A stretch of 64,000 bases of DNA from Armillaria gallica (GCA_037576215.1 JBANDB010000009.1:2666001-2730000), one strand, 5' to 3'; shown: positions 42,490-54,930, counted from the first letter of the stretch. A program made the numbers and translations. The notes: generated from the letters alone by a model not told the origin.

Positions 42490-43640
42490 AAATGTGTATT
42501 CAATTCTACAGCTAGTCACAAAAGTACTTGTGAAGCATTGGTGGTCGACAATCAAAAGCAAGAGCAGTTTGATTCGGTTGGAGACAATTAAGAGCATTTG
42601 TAAGTAAAACACCAGTCTGATAATATAATCCAACAGGAGAGCTGTACAATTGCATCTTCCAACCAGCATTGAGAAATGGCCACATCTTAGAAACAGCATC
42701 AAACTCATACTCAACCTCAATTCAAACCTTCGACATAGCAGTATTCCACTTCAGCTTAGCCTCTGTGCACTGTCCAGCACTAGAAAAAAGGCTAATAATC
42801 TGTTAATTTATACCATATGCAGGGTTGCCAAAAATCTGAAGGTATCATTCTTCAGCAAGTGTGTTTTCATTGGTCCCTGGTCATACTGCAAACTCTTCAT
42901 ATAATTTTAACAAGCCACTTTCTGTTAGAAGGTAATTATCATTCCTCTGGCCTTCAAAGGAACTATAGAGATGGCCAAACATGCCATTTGGTAGCATAAG
43001 CACCTAAAATTTGAGTGCATGATGTTTCTTGTGGCCATTATAAGCTTGGCACTGGAATCGGGAAGGGCAATATATTTGTCTGATTGTACAGTCAATGAAT
43101 GCCCATATACCTGTCAGAGATGCTTCTGCCTCATGAATTGCTGCAGTGTATGTGGCAAGGTTTTCTGGTGAAAGAAGAAAAGTCAAGTTGAAATCAAGTA
43201 GATGATGCCAGCAGACATCAATGTAGGTTGTGACAGTGTTGACAATCTCTAAAATTGTGGACTAGGAGCGACTGAAGTGTGTTGTGAGCTCGTCCTGAAG
43301 CATGCCAAGGTAAGAGCAAGTGCCTTAATGCCTTCAAACATGTAACCAGAGCTTGTCTTGATTGTCTCCGGAATATCCAGAGCATCAATCAGTTCAATGA
43401 GCTCATGAGCACTCATACTACATTGTAAACAGAGCCATCAGCAATTTGATACACACCAAATCTATAAGTCTATAAGAAATGCACTGAAAACACCATTCAC
43501 ACTCTTGTGGATGCATTGACAATAGATACTCTTCAGTGATCCTCCATCCTCTCTGAGCAGGCCGAGGCTTAGGTCTTCCTTTCTGCTGCTACAGTAGGCT
43601 GGATTGCAACAATTGGAGTGCAGTTCAGAGAAGATCAGTT
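42490..43640 (-). pseudogene. PIF/Harbinger transposase (DDE_Tnp_4 type)
   Basis: Read on the minus strand from about 43,640. The first catalytic Asp is in GIWAFIDCTIRQ (43,091-43,093), followed by YNGHKKHHALKF and GHLYSSFEGQRNDN. The second catalytic position is FGNPAYG (42,824-42,826) with Asn instead of Asp, as expected for GGC-GAC changed at CpG. The final Glu region reads VEYEFDAVSKMWPFLNAGWK. The C-terminus LLTNALNCLQPNQ is typical. Multiple stops make it inactive. Confidence 0.85.
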
Positions 43641-43883
43641 TAAGAAAGAACAGAAATGTGGCAAAGTTGACTATGGCCTGCCATTCCTGTCCCAGCTGGA
43701 GTTGGTATTAGCACCTGGGAGCTTGTCATTGTGGGCTGGCAGAGCAGCTGTGATTTTCCCAAAAGGGTAGTGATGACTAAGTGTGATATGTTCTCATTTT
43801 TCATTGGCAACTGGATCAAAAAATATGATCTGTGGTGCTAAATAATATTATTGAACTATGATATATATTATAACAGATACAGT

Positions 43884-44278
43884 CTAATGCCATTGTGCAA
43901 GTATCCTCTACATGTTACTTTGCAATGACTACAGGTTCATTTCACTTGATAATTAATGGGACTGACTTTACAGTGATGATTGATATGAGTTCAAAGCTGA
44001 ATCTTGCAACTGTTTCTCTTCCTATACACTGCAGATTGGTGATTGACTCTGAAGGTATGAAGTGGCTCTTGAAAGGTATTCATGGAGACTCTGAATATTT
44101 GTCAGGTTGTGCTACTGATGTGTCATTGCATATTAGCAGTCATGATTTCATTCACCACTTGTTTATTTTGCATCAGGAGCTTGGTAAGCATGATATTATT
44201 CTAGAACAGCCTTTCTTACAGTGGTTTGCTGCCCAACTGGATTATGAGCACACTGGACAAATTAAGTTGATCCTTTAA
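43884..44278 (+). pseudogene. pol: Retroelement X2 Pol: aspartic protease
   Basis: A 127-codon open frame resumes X2 after the Harbinger insertion. It has the retropepsin fold pattern: GSFHLIINGTDFTVMID, then MSSKLNLATVSL, where D-T-G is expected and D-M-S is found, then HDIILEQPFLQWFAAQL, the conserved helix near the C-terminus. Thr to Met (ACG to ATG) and Gly to Ser fit transitions. The protease would be inactive. Confidence 0.7.
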
Positions 44279-45300
44279 AAGAATAATGATTGTTGCCAGC
44301 ATCTTACACTCTCTGTTACCATCACTGACCCTCAAGATATTTGAAATGCAAATGAAGATATCTCACTCTACATATGTGAGAATGACTCAAATTGAAGAAG
44401 TGACTGACGAGGAGAATTTTCCCAGCAGGGGAGAAAAAATTGTTTGAAGTATTGATGAGCAATGATGAGTATTTCAATTTTGATTCTCTTTTATATGCTA
44501 TGTCTAATAAATTCTATGACCATTCGATTTCTGACTATGTTACTTATACTAATACTGATTTTCCTTTTATTATTTCTACTCCTTAGACTGTTCAAGCTCT
44601 TACTGACTAATTTATTTATAGTGCTGCCACTGTGAAGTCACTTTTGATATTAAAAAAGAAGTACAAGCCAGTATATTGCAAGCAAACCTCAAGATACAAT
44701 ACTTCTGTGAGATATCTGCATCTATTCTTATTTCATTATCACTTAAATCTATTGACTATTATTGCTTGAGTTTTGGATCTAGAGTTATATTGGAGAGATT
44801 AGAAACCATGCTTGAGAAGATTGAACTTGGGATTTTATCTAAGGAAGAGATTGACTTGCTAGTGTTTGTTGTAATGCAATATGAGTCTGCATTTGTATTT
44901 GGTTATGCTGAAAAAGGTTTCTTTTCCTAAGAATATTACCCTGACTACAAGATACCAACTATTAAACATGTTCTTTGGCAATCAAAACCAATAATGATTT
45001 CTGCAGCTATTGTAGATAATATAGGTTAAGAGATTATTTCTAATGAAGCTCTAAGTCAATTTGAGCCAACTACTTTGAGCTATCAATCCTTGCTGTTTGC
45101 TGTTGTGAAAAAGCCTGGATCTGTACCACTAGTGCACTTTATTGTGAATCTTTAAAAACTGAACAGTGTTACAATCCAGGATTTGTCCCTACCATCTAAT
45201 CTCAATGAATTTGCTGAGTCTTTTGTTGATTATGTATTGTATGGTCTCTATGATCTCTTTTCAGATTTTGATGCTTGCTGAGTTGCCAAGAAATCTTGAT
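44279..45300 (+). pseudogene. pol: Retroelement X2 Pol: reverse transcriptase N-terminal part
   Basis: It shows KKKYKPVYCK near 44,650, LSKEEIDLLVFVVMQYESAF near 44,850, then EYYPDYKIPTIKHVLWQSKP, FAVVKKPGSVPLVHFIVNL and LNSVTIQDLSLPSNLNEFAE. These are the fingers and palm start of a Ty3/gypsy reverse transcriptase of the non-chromodomain basidiomycete group. It stops at LYDLFSDFDAC near 45,285, before the YxDD box. Confidence 0.75.
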
Positions 45301-46849
45301 CTGCAGTATGTTTGTGATTGAGAAATCTAATATGGTAATATAGATGTAGCCTGCCACAGATTATAATAAAGTAGCACACATATAGAAGTGCTCTCTGGCA
45401 ACAGTCGAGTTTTCAATAGTAATGACCACATGGTGAGTGTCCAGATATATAAAGCTGTGAAAATGATTGAAAAAATGATCAATTGTTTGAATAAAAATGG
45501 AGCTCACAAATTGTTTTCAGTTTCAACAGTATAACTTCTGCATCTCAGTCTTCAGGAGCAGGAATGAAACCTGGCTCCCATTCATGTAGATATTCATCAG
45601 TTCTACTGTTATTATGCTTGATGTACATCCTTTGAAAGATGTAGCACAACTTCTAACCAGTAAGAACTCTGATAGTGGTATCTACACCTTGAGAATCAGA
45701 ATGTATGTAGGTTATAGCATCATGGGTAGATATTAAACTCTATGTCATCACCTGTTTGGGGAACTCCTGAGAGAAAGGTCCCTTAGTAGGTCTTCAGTCT
45801 GATCAAACACAGTTTTATACATTGAAAAAGCCCTGTACAAACCTTAGAATTATCAAAAGCAAATAAAGGTTTGTAAAGACACACAAAGTGCATTTAGAGA
45901 AGGGTAGCAAGCAGAGTGGAATTTATATAAATGATTTAGTTAGATATCTTGAGATGCCAATCAAGAGGCAATCTCTTGTTTATGACACTGCAAATGTGTT
46001 ACAAAACTTGCTAAGATTAATGAAAGAGTTAAGTTTTGTATTATAAGGAATGACATAATTTGCATAATTTATGATGTGACCTTCAGAATGCTTCAATCAT
46101 CACAGCATCCAATCTCAATGCCACATCTCTCAGGCATTGGACCATTTTCTTTCTATAGGAAAATTCCTTCCACATCTGGCCATACTATATAAAATTTTAG
46201 GATTTGTTGTTCTATTCTTTCAGTATCAGGGTGGTGCATAACTATGCAAGCAGTTTTTTTATTCCTTTGCTGAGAAACATGTCAAAACTATCCAACACTA
46301 GCAGTTGGGTTTGCTGTCTTTTGATGTTACAGATAGAAGGATGGGGTCACAAGAACTTTCCAGTGCACTGGGCATGTTCCCCTTAGATCTCTATTTACAC
46401 TAAGGACCTCCCACTCATCATCCTTAGTAAACTAGATGAAAATGGCTTCTGATTTCTTTATAAAAGAGAGATCACCATCCATCTTGGTCCCCAGCAAGCA
46501 ACTGAAGCACAATTATAATCTTGATTATTCTTTAATAGCTATCTATTCTCCCTTTATTTCTGTTTCTAGTATTGCAGGTGAAGAATGTTTTCCTTTGGTA
46601 ATAACTGTATATTAGCAACATCCTTCCTATACAATTACCTTATAGTTTCTTAGCTCTTCTCATATAGCTTCATACATGTTCAAGTATATAGTAGTACTAT
46701 TTTACTTGAAATAGAACTCATTTTCACTGTCATCCTGCCTCTCAATATTAACATCTATAATCTCTTCTTGCTTTCAACCCCAGTCTCTGCTCCTTCATTG
46801 TCAGCCTCTACTGACAAATTCCCTACTGCTTTATACTTGACTATAGGAT
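45301..46849. other. Decayed repeat sequence
   Basis: Stops in all frames. A stretch near 46,300-46,520 (WGHKNFPVHWACSP, ILSKLDENGFRFLYK) loosely resembles the region before a copia integrase, but I would not rely on it. Otherwise nothing recognisable. Confidence 0.4.
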
Positions 46850-46851
46850 TC

Positions 46852-48620
46852 TCAATGACCTTTGCCTTTGGCACCAGATTTAGCCTTTAGAATCTCCAAT
46901 TCTGAGCCATTTTTACTATTTTTTATATGCAGTCCAACTGCAAATCCAATACCACTACTGTGAGATATCCCTTTGCACCCATGCTGTACTTGGTAGGACC
47001 CCCCCAAAATAGGTGGACATGCCATGTCATGAAGCCCAAAAGATTTGGATGCCAAAATAGCAAATTGATTGATTTTGTCTGGATAAAACCCTGCATACAT
47101 TAGATTTTTTAACTAGTCTGGAGTGATGCTTTGGCCTGATGTATGTCACGGAAACTTGACTGATAGGACTGCTCAAACACTTGAACTGAAATGTAAGAAA
47201 GCAGCCTGATATTATGAGACTTGCTCTGCCAGCCATGTGCCTCACCCTTGCCTCTGCCCTAGGCATACAAAGTTTGGACTAGCAAGCATGTTTTGTTAAC
47301 AAGTATCTATAATGTAAAGACATTTGAACAAGCAGACCTTTAACATAGAGCAAGCTGTTGGACAGAACAATCCCAAATGTACTAAGTTGCAACACCATAT
47401 GATTTGGCTGCTGTGCATTATTTATGCCAACATGAGCATCTGAAACCATTTTTATGAGTGGAGTGGCTAGCTTGCAAGAAATTGCAGTGTCAAGGCATTG
47501 TTTAATAATCTACAATACAAAGACTTTAGCTCAGCAAGGGCTGGAAACTACAGGCAAGGTATAGATTAATCATACTGTTGTAGCATGTTGACCAGCCGCA
47601 AGTTCCACATTTGCAGTGTTACCTGTTAACTCGGGTGCCTCTGATGGAGTGCTGGTATATCTGACCTGCCCATCAAGTCCAGTGCTGATGCTGTTGCCAC
47701 TCTTGAGTGTGTTTTCACAGAGAACTTCCTGCATTTCACACACTACTATCTAATGAATGGATATTTTAGTGTGAGATGATTCTGCATCTGCAGTAGTCTC
47801 ATTGTCCAGAACATCTTGAACTGTATTAGTATCAGCAGGAATCAATGCATGAGATGCTGTAGCACATGCAGGCTGCTTGGTTTCATGTAAGCATCAAATC
47901 TTCACTAATGCAGAGAAATTATATCCATCTGCTTCTAACACAGGGTGATCAAATGGTTGCAGCAGTTTTTTAAAGGCTCTGACAGCAGGCAATTGGTGAG
48001 CAGCAAATATCATGTTATGCAAGATTTTCTCATAGTCATCCTTAGCTTCTTGTGCAAGCTCTTCCTCTGAAGCAGGAGCAACTTCTCAACTACAGTTGCC
48101 ATCAGTTTCAAGTTGGCATCTACAGCATAGGATGAAAAAAAGTGTATGCAGTGATGGTATCTTGCAGATTAAGCAATACAGAAGCACAGCTCAGATTGAG
48201 TATTGTGTTGTCTATTTAGTGACTGTGTCTCATGGTATGTTCTTCATTGTTGAGAATTCTCTGCAAGGCCGCAGCATCATTGTCATCTTCTGAGTCTTCA
48301 GCATCCAGAGGGTTGTTGTATGATGGTGTGTCATTGGAGAAGTCCTTGAGAAACCAAGAGGCAATACTGGGTAGGTTCAGTGATGTCAAATTAGACTGTG
48401 GAAACATGAAATCAGAGGTGGATACTCTGAGTATGTTGAACAAATTCTCCACTTCCTCCCATGCTTGTTCTGCTGCTTTTGTGATCTCACTATCAGTGGA
48501 AAAACAGATAGAACAGCGAGATCAAGAGCCTCAATCTCACAGTAGCTATGACTATTGCCAGAGGCATGAGCCTTGGAATCAGTTGCAAGCCCAAATCTTA
48601 CAGCAGCACAGATGAGCACT
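46852..48620 (-). pseudogene. Downstream coding remnants of the ~8.6 kb inverted-repeat-bounded unit
   Basis: Several minus-strand pieces follow the P-like gene: 48,216-48,452 with an acidic region (DAEDSEDDNDAAALQRIL), then text near 47,700-48,060 such as EELAQEAKDDYEKILHN and STPSEAPELTGNTANVELAA, and 46,852-47,100 ending in Lys/Gly-rich sequence. The exon structure is unclear and I recognise no domain. Confidence 0.35.
46970..47170 (-). repeat. Left arm of the 46.9/55.6 kb inverted repeat
   Basis: Its reverse complement matches 55,440-55,640. The best block is CATGTC(C/A)ACCTATTTTGG followed by a G run and TCCT, and TTT(A/G)TCCAGA(C/T)AAAA about 70 bp away. The middle is diverged. Confidence 0.55.
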
Positions 48621-50330
48621 CAAAGACATGGGATCATATACAGGAAGTCAAGGTAGGTGAAGTCTTTGATCAACTTTCAGCACTCTGCAAATACATGCTC
48701 ACACATTTTGCTTGAGTGAAGCCATGGTAACAGAGGGAACAGCTCTTCAAGGTGGTCATGATAAACAATAATTAGGCTGATGAGAGAGTTGCAAAGGATA
48801 TGGAAGTATGTAGAAGTGTGATGAGGGGTATTTTTCCTTCTTCAAGAACCTACTTCACATGTCAAGAAAGAACCAAGTGTGCAGAGACATTTTGATATGA
48901 TTGAGATGTTCTATATGTCTATTCTGCCAGGCATCTACCATTTCACCAAACACGAAGAGATAGACAATATGTCCAACACAATCAGGGTGCTGCATCGAAA
49001 GAAATTCCAATGACTTGATGGAAAATAGTTAAAGAGCAGCATTGTCATTCTGACAATCGGTTTTCTTCACATCCCAATGATACAATGGACTTTCAGGCTC
49101 AAATGCCATGTCACATGTGTACATGTACATGGCTACATGGTTCCTAAGACTAGAAGATGGGCACCAGAATGAAGATTGTTCTGACTTGTTTTCAAAGCAT
49201 GTTTGGAGTTTTGAACCATAACAACAGGGTGCCTGGCATTCCCAAAGAGAGGAATCTTCAGGATTATGGGTGGTAAATGTGGAAGTGGATGTTGGATAGG
49301 ATATGTGAAATGAAATGCTGACCATTTCACTAGTAGATGTTGTACAGATCTCTCAACTTTGGTTTCATCATATGAGTATGATACAAAGCAAACACTGTGG
49401 TTAATGAGCCCTGTGATTAGAAATTCTGAATAGGACCAGAGAGTATCTCTCTTGGTATGTCCTACAAGAAAGTCAGTCTGTGCAGAAGCATCCCAGTATG
49501 GACGTAAAGCTGCATGAAGCTTTGTGTCGTTGCAGGCCAAAGCCACAGGTTTCTTTCATTTCCGGCCATTGATGTACTCTTTTGTGATCTGAAATGTCTC
49601 CTCACATTCCATATCTGTTGGGAAAAGAGGGCTTTGGTTTTGCTTTCTCCATATCTGTTGGGAAAAAGCTCACTGCATAGGTCTGTGCTGTAGCAGAAGT
49701 TCTGGAGACCAACATCATGTTCTTTCAGTGCATATCTCATCACTGGGGTATCCTTGGCAGTCTAGCCAGGCATTCATCAATCAATGAAATATCATTAAAT
49801 TAGCATGCTGGACATACTGGTTCCTTAAATAATTGCTTCAAACCATTTGTGTGTGCATATATCTGGGTTATAGTCCTGTGCTAATATTTCTTGTTAGTGT
49901 ACTTTGCAATCTGGTCAGTTGGCATTTTCTTTTGAAGCACTTTTTTGAATGTGATGGATGTCCAAACAGCCTCGCATTGTCTACAGTGTCTGCCACATCT
50001 ATCCAGTGCTGAGTCTGCTACCTGAAGCTGCTTCTGGCAATTGGTTGAATAAACAGAGCTAAGACCATCTCCAATGACTTTAATCTCCCAGATCCTCTCT
50101 TGAATCTGTTGGAGGCAAACAGTTTCCTTATTCTGGTGATCAGTTTTCTGAAAAACTCCATATCATTGCCAATGTTGGACTTTGAGAGGTCAAAGATATC
50201 CTTGGCAATCTCTTGAATGGATTGTGCACCTTCACCACCCAAACCAACATGAACCATGTAATTATAAACAAGAGGATCAGACTCAGCTGTGATTCCAGGA
50301 CAGGGGATATAACACAGAGTTTTCACCTCA
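48390..50330 (-). pseudogene. Possible P-element-like transposase
   Basis: Pieces at 50,018-50,326, 49,462-49,743 and 49,029-49,546 form one decayed gene. Motifs include a Cys-containing region near 49,960, GRNERNLWLWPATT-like text replaced in frame by VALACNDTKLHAALRPYWDA, then VQNSKHALKTSQNNLHSGA near 49,190, and CEHVFAEC near 48,690 before the C-terminus. The K-H-x-x-K-T-x-x-N-N-L pattern recalls the D-x-x-H-L-x-K-x-x-R-N-x-L motif of P-element/THAP9 transposases. The assignment is inference and the catalytic residues cannot be placed. Many stops. Confidence 0.35.
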
Positions 50331-50575
50331 GTGCCATTTTAGTCTCGATGCTGTCAGCATTTGACTCTGGAACTGATGATGACTGAATCTGCAACATTTT
50401 CTTTTCCACCTCACCTCTGCTGTTTTTACAAGAATAGCATAAATCAGGAGCTTGAAAAACAAGCTCCCATCACATACATTGTGGAGTGTGATAGCCTATA
50501 GAGAGAAGATGGCTGAATGTGATGTGTGTGGGGGGCAGAGGTGGTACAAAGATGATGAGCAGACCATGAGAGATG

Positions 50576-50773
50576 TTAGAAAAGAAGATGGTTATGGTGC
50601 AGTGATGCCATTTGTAATTCCACACAAAGTGCCAAGTGCTCATGAACATACAGAGTCCAGACTTTTGATAACCAACAGCCTAGTGCCTGGATCACAGACT
50701 CTGATAATCCAAGGGAAGCATAGAACATGGTGCCACCTGCATGGAGGGAGTGTCCTCTGAAATCTCTTTCCAT
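50576..50773 (-). pseudogene. DIRS tyrosine recombinase, C-terminal fragment
   Basis: 65 codons: RGHSLHAGGTMFYASLGLS then VIQALGCWLSKVWTLYVHEH. In the family the core is G-H-S-x-R-x-G-G, and Arg is His here (CpG-type). The terminal Tyr corresponds to TLY. The N-terminal half of the recombinase is missing or unreadable; upstream sequence is reverse transcriptase/RNase H. Confidence 0.75.
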
Positions 50774-51890
50774 CAGTTTGAAGAACCTCTTGTTGAACCA
50801 AGTGTGAGTTGGAATGGAGCCATCCTCACAAAGAAATAGTGGTGAACAAGGGCTATGGTGAGCATCACACTTAGTAATGTAATCATGAAGGAGGCTAACA
50901 GGATCAGCAAAAGGAAGAAGATGTCAACAACTGAGCTGAGGGGAGAAGGACAAAGTTGGTATACATATTCATTCCCAGCAAACACAAAGGCTAGCCCAAG
51001 CTGTAAGACAGCATCGGTCCAGATAATCATATCAGCTTGGCTATTAAGCCAATGAGTAGAGTCCACAAAGTGCACACCAACAGCATTGGGCAATGTGGTT
51101 GACAACCAGGTGAGGTCATCATGTACTGCAACATTAATGAAGATCTTTGTGAATCTGAAAGACTTGCCACCTATCTTTCTGTACAGCTCAGATAAAGCAG
51201 GACAGCCTCAAGGGAAGACATTCAAAGTCCAATTAAAGTACCCTGCCATTTTAGTAAGATGGGTGCTCAGCCAGGTGTCTCCAGGAATGAAGTGATGTCT
51301 GAAACAATGTGGTCAATGGATGCACGATCTAAGGAGATACTTCCCCTGTTCATGTCAACCCAGAATCTGATGATCTTTAGTGTTCATCCATGTAACTGTT
51401 TGAGGTCATTGAAGGGATACAAAATGAAGTCCTAGAAAATGAGCAGCTGCACTTGTTGTGCTGGATGGTGAAGGCTTTGAAAGAGAACAAGATTGTTGGC
51501 AAAGTCCCAATCAAAAAAGTCATCCATATACACATGGAGGTCTGGAATATTCAATTTATAAATCCTGATCCAGCAAAGGAGGTCTGAAAGGGAGCACCAT
51601 ATGCATGGTGAAGCTCGATTACCAAAGACTAGGTGTCATACAATATGGTAATATCTATTGACAAGGACAACTTGACGGATTTGCCACAGTGGATGAGCAG
51701 GCAGGTTTAAAAAAGCCTTAGCAATGTCACTCTTGTACAGCACAAAGTCAGCATCTGGATGGCAGTGCTTCTCCAAAAGGATGCATATCATCATACTTGA
51801 CATGAGCATCCTCCAGAGGAATCCCTGCATTGAGCCCAGATGCAGTGTGATCAGTGACAATACAAGGCTTTCCCTCCTACCAGACAACAA
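50773..51890 (-). pseudogene. DIRS reverse transcriptase and RNase H
   Basis: ORF 51,636-51,890 encodes ADFVLYKSDIAKAFLNLPAH, the DIRS reverse-transcriptase signature. LVFGNRASPCIWC follows, and the active site YMDDFFDW lies at about 51,507-51,528, intact and encoded GAT-GAC. Downstream, 50,773-51,105 has HWLNSQADMIIWTDAVLQLG with the RNase H Asp and GNEYVYQLCPSPLSSVVDIF. Stops and shifts break it. Confidence 0.8.
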
Positions 51891-51911
51891 ATATCAGCGA
51901 GACCTTCATTC

Positions 51912-53645
51912 TTAGAAGGAGCTGAAAGTCTGGTGGCAAGGCTGGAGACCAGTGACCTGTCGCAACTTTTGATCCCTGAAAGCATGGAGCTCTGCCAAGT
52001 CAGACAGATCTGTGATGTAATTCTCGAATTTGTCTTTGCAAGAATCCTCCCATTCACCAACATCAAGAGGCCAAAAACCATCTTGTAAGCCTCTGATAAC
52101 AGAATCCACAAAAGGTTTATTGGGATAAAGGGAGAGAATGGTCTCAAGGCAGTCAACATTGAAGGGAGTATCCACATGTATATATTTTTCAAGAGCTGCA
52201 AGAGTAGCTTGCAGTTGTGGATCACTGAGCAAATGCTCAGGAGGCAAGGGAAGAGGTTGTGCAAATTCAATAGAAGTTGCTGCTGGTGATATCAAATGCA
52301 CAGATGGAGATGAGGAAGGATCAGACTATATATAACCACACTTAAAGTGGGGACCTGCCACCTAATCTTCCCGCTTGCGCTTTGATCCCACCAATGACTT
52401 AGGCCTTGCTACTGCTGCTGTTACCCTCACTGCTACCTGCTCCTCTTCTGAACCTTGCATGGCAACGGGCTTGGAGGAGGATGGTGCATTTGGCATTGTC
52501 TTTTGCTCTGTGGTTGGCCCCACATTCACTACAGGTACCATAGCGATGATGATTCACACACAGCTCCACTGAGCAATAGCCCAAGTTCCAGTTCTCACAA
52601 GGAATTGAAGCACGTTTGGGATTGGGCAATGATGCAGAAGATGGGCACTTCACACTTCAATGGACAATCTCCAGGCAGAAGACCTGAGACAACAAAGGAA
52701 TCTGGACCTCACTTTTGAGATCCATTCTGAAAGGACGCTTTGCATACCGAGATTGAATATCTTCATCGAAATAAATGGCAACTCCAGGGTCATGAGGAAC
52801 TGTCATGAGGAACTGCCCTGAACAACTCTTTTTGATGATTGTGAAGCCTGTGAAAAACTCCTTAGCATTCTCATTATGGTTATAGCCATGGTCTATGGAT
52901 GCAAAAAGCTTTGCAAAGTCAACATGGTGATCTTGAATAATGAGGTGCCAGAATGGGCATGCAATAGGTTCCTTGAGGGGAAGAGACTGAAGAAATGCGA
53001 TGAGGCCATCAAAGGATTTCTCAGCAGCAAAGAGCTGCCTGAGACAGAAGGTTTCAGCGAGTTGAGGAGATTGAAACTGGTTTTGAGACAAGTGTTGCAT
53101 CGAGCCCAAGAAGACTCACCAACAGGCTTGCAGGATCCATACTGGGCTTGGTGGCTGCTCCATCTCCCTTGAGCATGTGAACTTTTGCTTGAAGATTTGC
53201 CCAAGCAGCTTCCTTGACTGCTGCTGCCGACCTTGCGATGTAGAGAGCTTTTGACATTTAGGCTGAAGAGGGCCACTGGATGTCATGGAGTGAGAAGGGC
53301 TCTGCTTGCATGGAGGTACCTCTTCTAGACTCTCAGACACCACAGACATCACATCAGCACTGGAAGTAGTGCTGATACCACTATTAATGTCCATGAATAG
53401 GTCACTATCACTTGGAGCAAGATTGAGGTCTTGCTTGGTGATCCCACGATGTCACTGAAGGCTGACTCTGAGTCAAACACCGATGGGCTACAATCACCAT
53501 TGGCAAACTCAATTGAATCCTCATAATCTATCAGTGGTGGCAATATTGAGTCTGTATTGCTGTATGTCATATCAACAGTACACTCATCATCATTTTCCAT
53601 CATCCTGTCACCATCTGGGGTCTGGCAGAGTGGTAGATGCAGCAA
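51912..53645 (-). pseudogene. DIRS Gag-like ORF
   Basis: Open pieces at 51,912-52,301, 52,399-52,653, 52,657-53,109, 52,893-53,276 and 53,349-53,645. The middle has a Cys/His cluster of zinc-finger type (CENWNLGYCSVELCVNHH, CSECGANH) near 52,510-52,600, as expected for Gag. The last piece (KFENYITDLSDLAELHAF) leads into reverse transcriptase. Frame changes separate the parts. Confidence 0.6.
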
Positions 53646-53689
53646 TACTTAGTGGAAGGCAATTGTCCATGGGGATCAAGAGTGCTGCA

Positions 53690-54930
53690 ATGGAGATCAG
53701 TTGACTGTGATGTACCTGAGGAGCATTATCAACACCAGCAAGATCATCAGATGTCATGGAGTTGATGACACTGTCATTTCTGGTGGTACAGATTGCTTTC
53801 TTTGTTTTGAAGTAAGTGTATGCATTCTATTACATGTGTAAGACAACTAACCCAGTTGATTGTGCTTCAGCAAGTGTAATAAAATGCTTTATATGCAAGG
53901 GGCAATGTGTCTGGCACATATAGAATGGCACATCAAATAACTCATGTTCATACATGTTCATGAGTGCAGGTCCACACATGAACCCATTGGTTTGTTGTCC
54001 ACAGGGAATACTGTTTCCGTTATCTTAAAACAGCCCTGCAAAATCATGTTGAAGCCAATCCTGAATGACTTTCAACATCTGAGTTGGCTGGTTCTTCTCC
54101 GACAGTTTGGTTTTGGAGAATATTGGATTGCCTGCAAAAAGTATGTCGATGAGGTTATTAACCCATCACAGATCACATCACTCACCATATCTGATAGTCT
54201 GTTACTGGAAATCAATGTGGAATCCAATCTAATGAAGGTTATTCTTATTCATTGGCAGTAGTGGGACACTTTTCCCACCCCCAAGGATCTGCTGCTTGTA
54301 TTGATGGAGGTATTTCACAGTTTCCTCACTGTAATCCTTCTCTTTGAAACCGGCTTGAAGCAAGCAATGGATAATCAATGGGGCAATGATAATGTTGGCC
54401 AGTCTTGGATTCTGGCTTGCTCGCATTCTGAGATTCATAAGTAACATGTTAATGACATCATCATTATACCATTGATCTGAGAGAACAAGGCACAGTAAGT
54501 CCATTGATGCACTCATATCCAACACCCTCAATGGCTGACCTCACGATAATGAAGCCAGCATTTGCTTTACACTCATCTCCAAGACTATGTCATCACCTGC
54601 AAGCTCAGAAACATGTCTAATGAACCATTGGTGGGAATTCAGCCACTGTGCTCTCTTCTGGACAATCTCCTGCATGTTCTTCCAGAAGGTAAGTATCTAT
54701 AGTGGGAAACACAAGTCTTTGAACTGGGGATCTTGTATAGACTGATACCCATCAAACCATGCCTGTCCCCACACTTTGCCTAGTCCAGCAATCCATTCCC
54801 AAGAGAGGATAGGACAAGGCTGGTGGCTGAATGACTTTTTCAGATTGAGAGAGACAAGCATAAAAGCTGGGTAGGAAGTTCAGTGTCAAGGAGGTCTATA
54901 ATTGATACACTGCACTGTGGAATACACCTG
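53690..54930 (-). pseudogene. Ulp1-type (C48) cysteine protease of a DNA transposon
   Basis: From about 54,930 the minus strand reads LCFPL then ILTFWKNMQEIVQKRAQWL and SDQWYNDDVINMLLMNL, then NIIAPLIIHCLLQAGF. The catalytic His is in MNKNNLH (54,232-54,234), next to a stop. Gln and Cys are in CGQQTNGFMCG (about 53,972-54,004). The Asp position after RYG reads E and then a stop. In fungi such proteases occur as accessory genes of large DNA transposons, where their role is not settled. Not functional here. Confidence 0.7.

Larger units (their letters stand above)
41100..43880. mobile_element. PIF/Harbinger DNA transposon, two convergent genes (broken)
   Basis: The segment between X2 Gag and X2 protease holds a plus-strand Myb/SANT-like gene (41,187-42,450) and a minus-strand DDE_Tnp_4 transposase (about 43,640-42,490). 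This pair defines PIF/Harbinger elements. I could not find clear terminal inverted repeats or the 3-bp target duplication, so the edges are estimates from where X2 coding sequence stops and resumes. Confidence 0.75.
50480..53645 (-). mobile_element. DIRS-type tyrosine-recombinase retrotransposon, minus strand, decayed
   Basis: In minus-strand order it carries a Gag-like region (53,645-51,912), reverse transcriptase and RNase H (51,890-50,780) and a tyrosine recombinase end (50,773-50,576). This order and the recombinase in place of an integrase identify the DIRS group. Split repeats and internal complementary region, which define its ends, were not found. It appears to lie between the P-like gene and the Ulp1-protease gene. 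Confidence 0.75.

Noticed and set aside
50773..51105. Strongly hydrophobic segments suggesting a membrane protein
   Set aside because: The frame is the DIRS RNase H region with a frameshift; the hydrophobic tail is out-of-frame reading.
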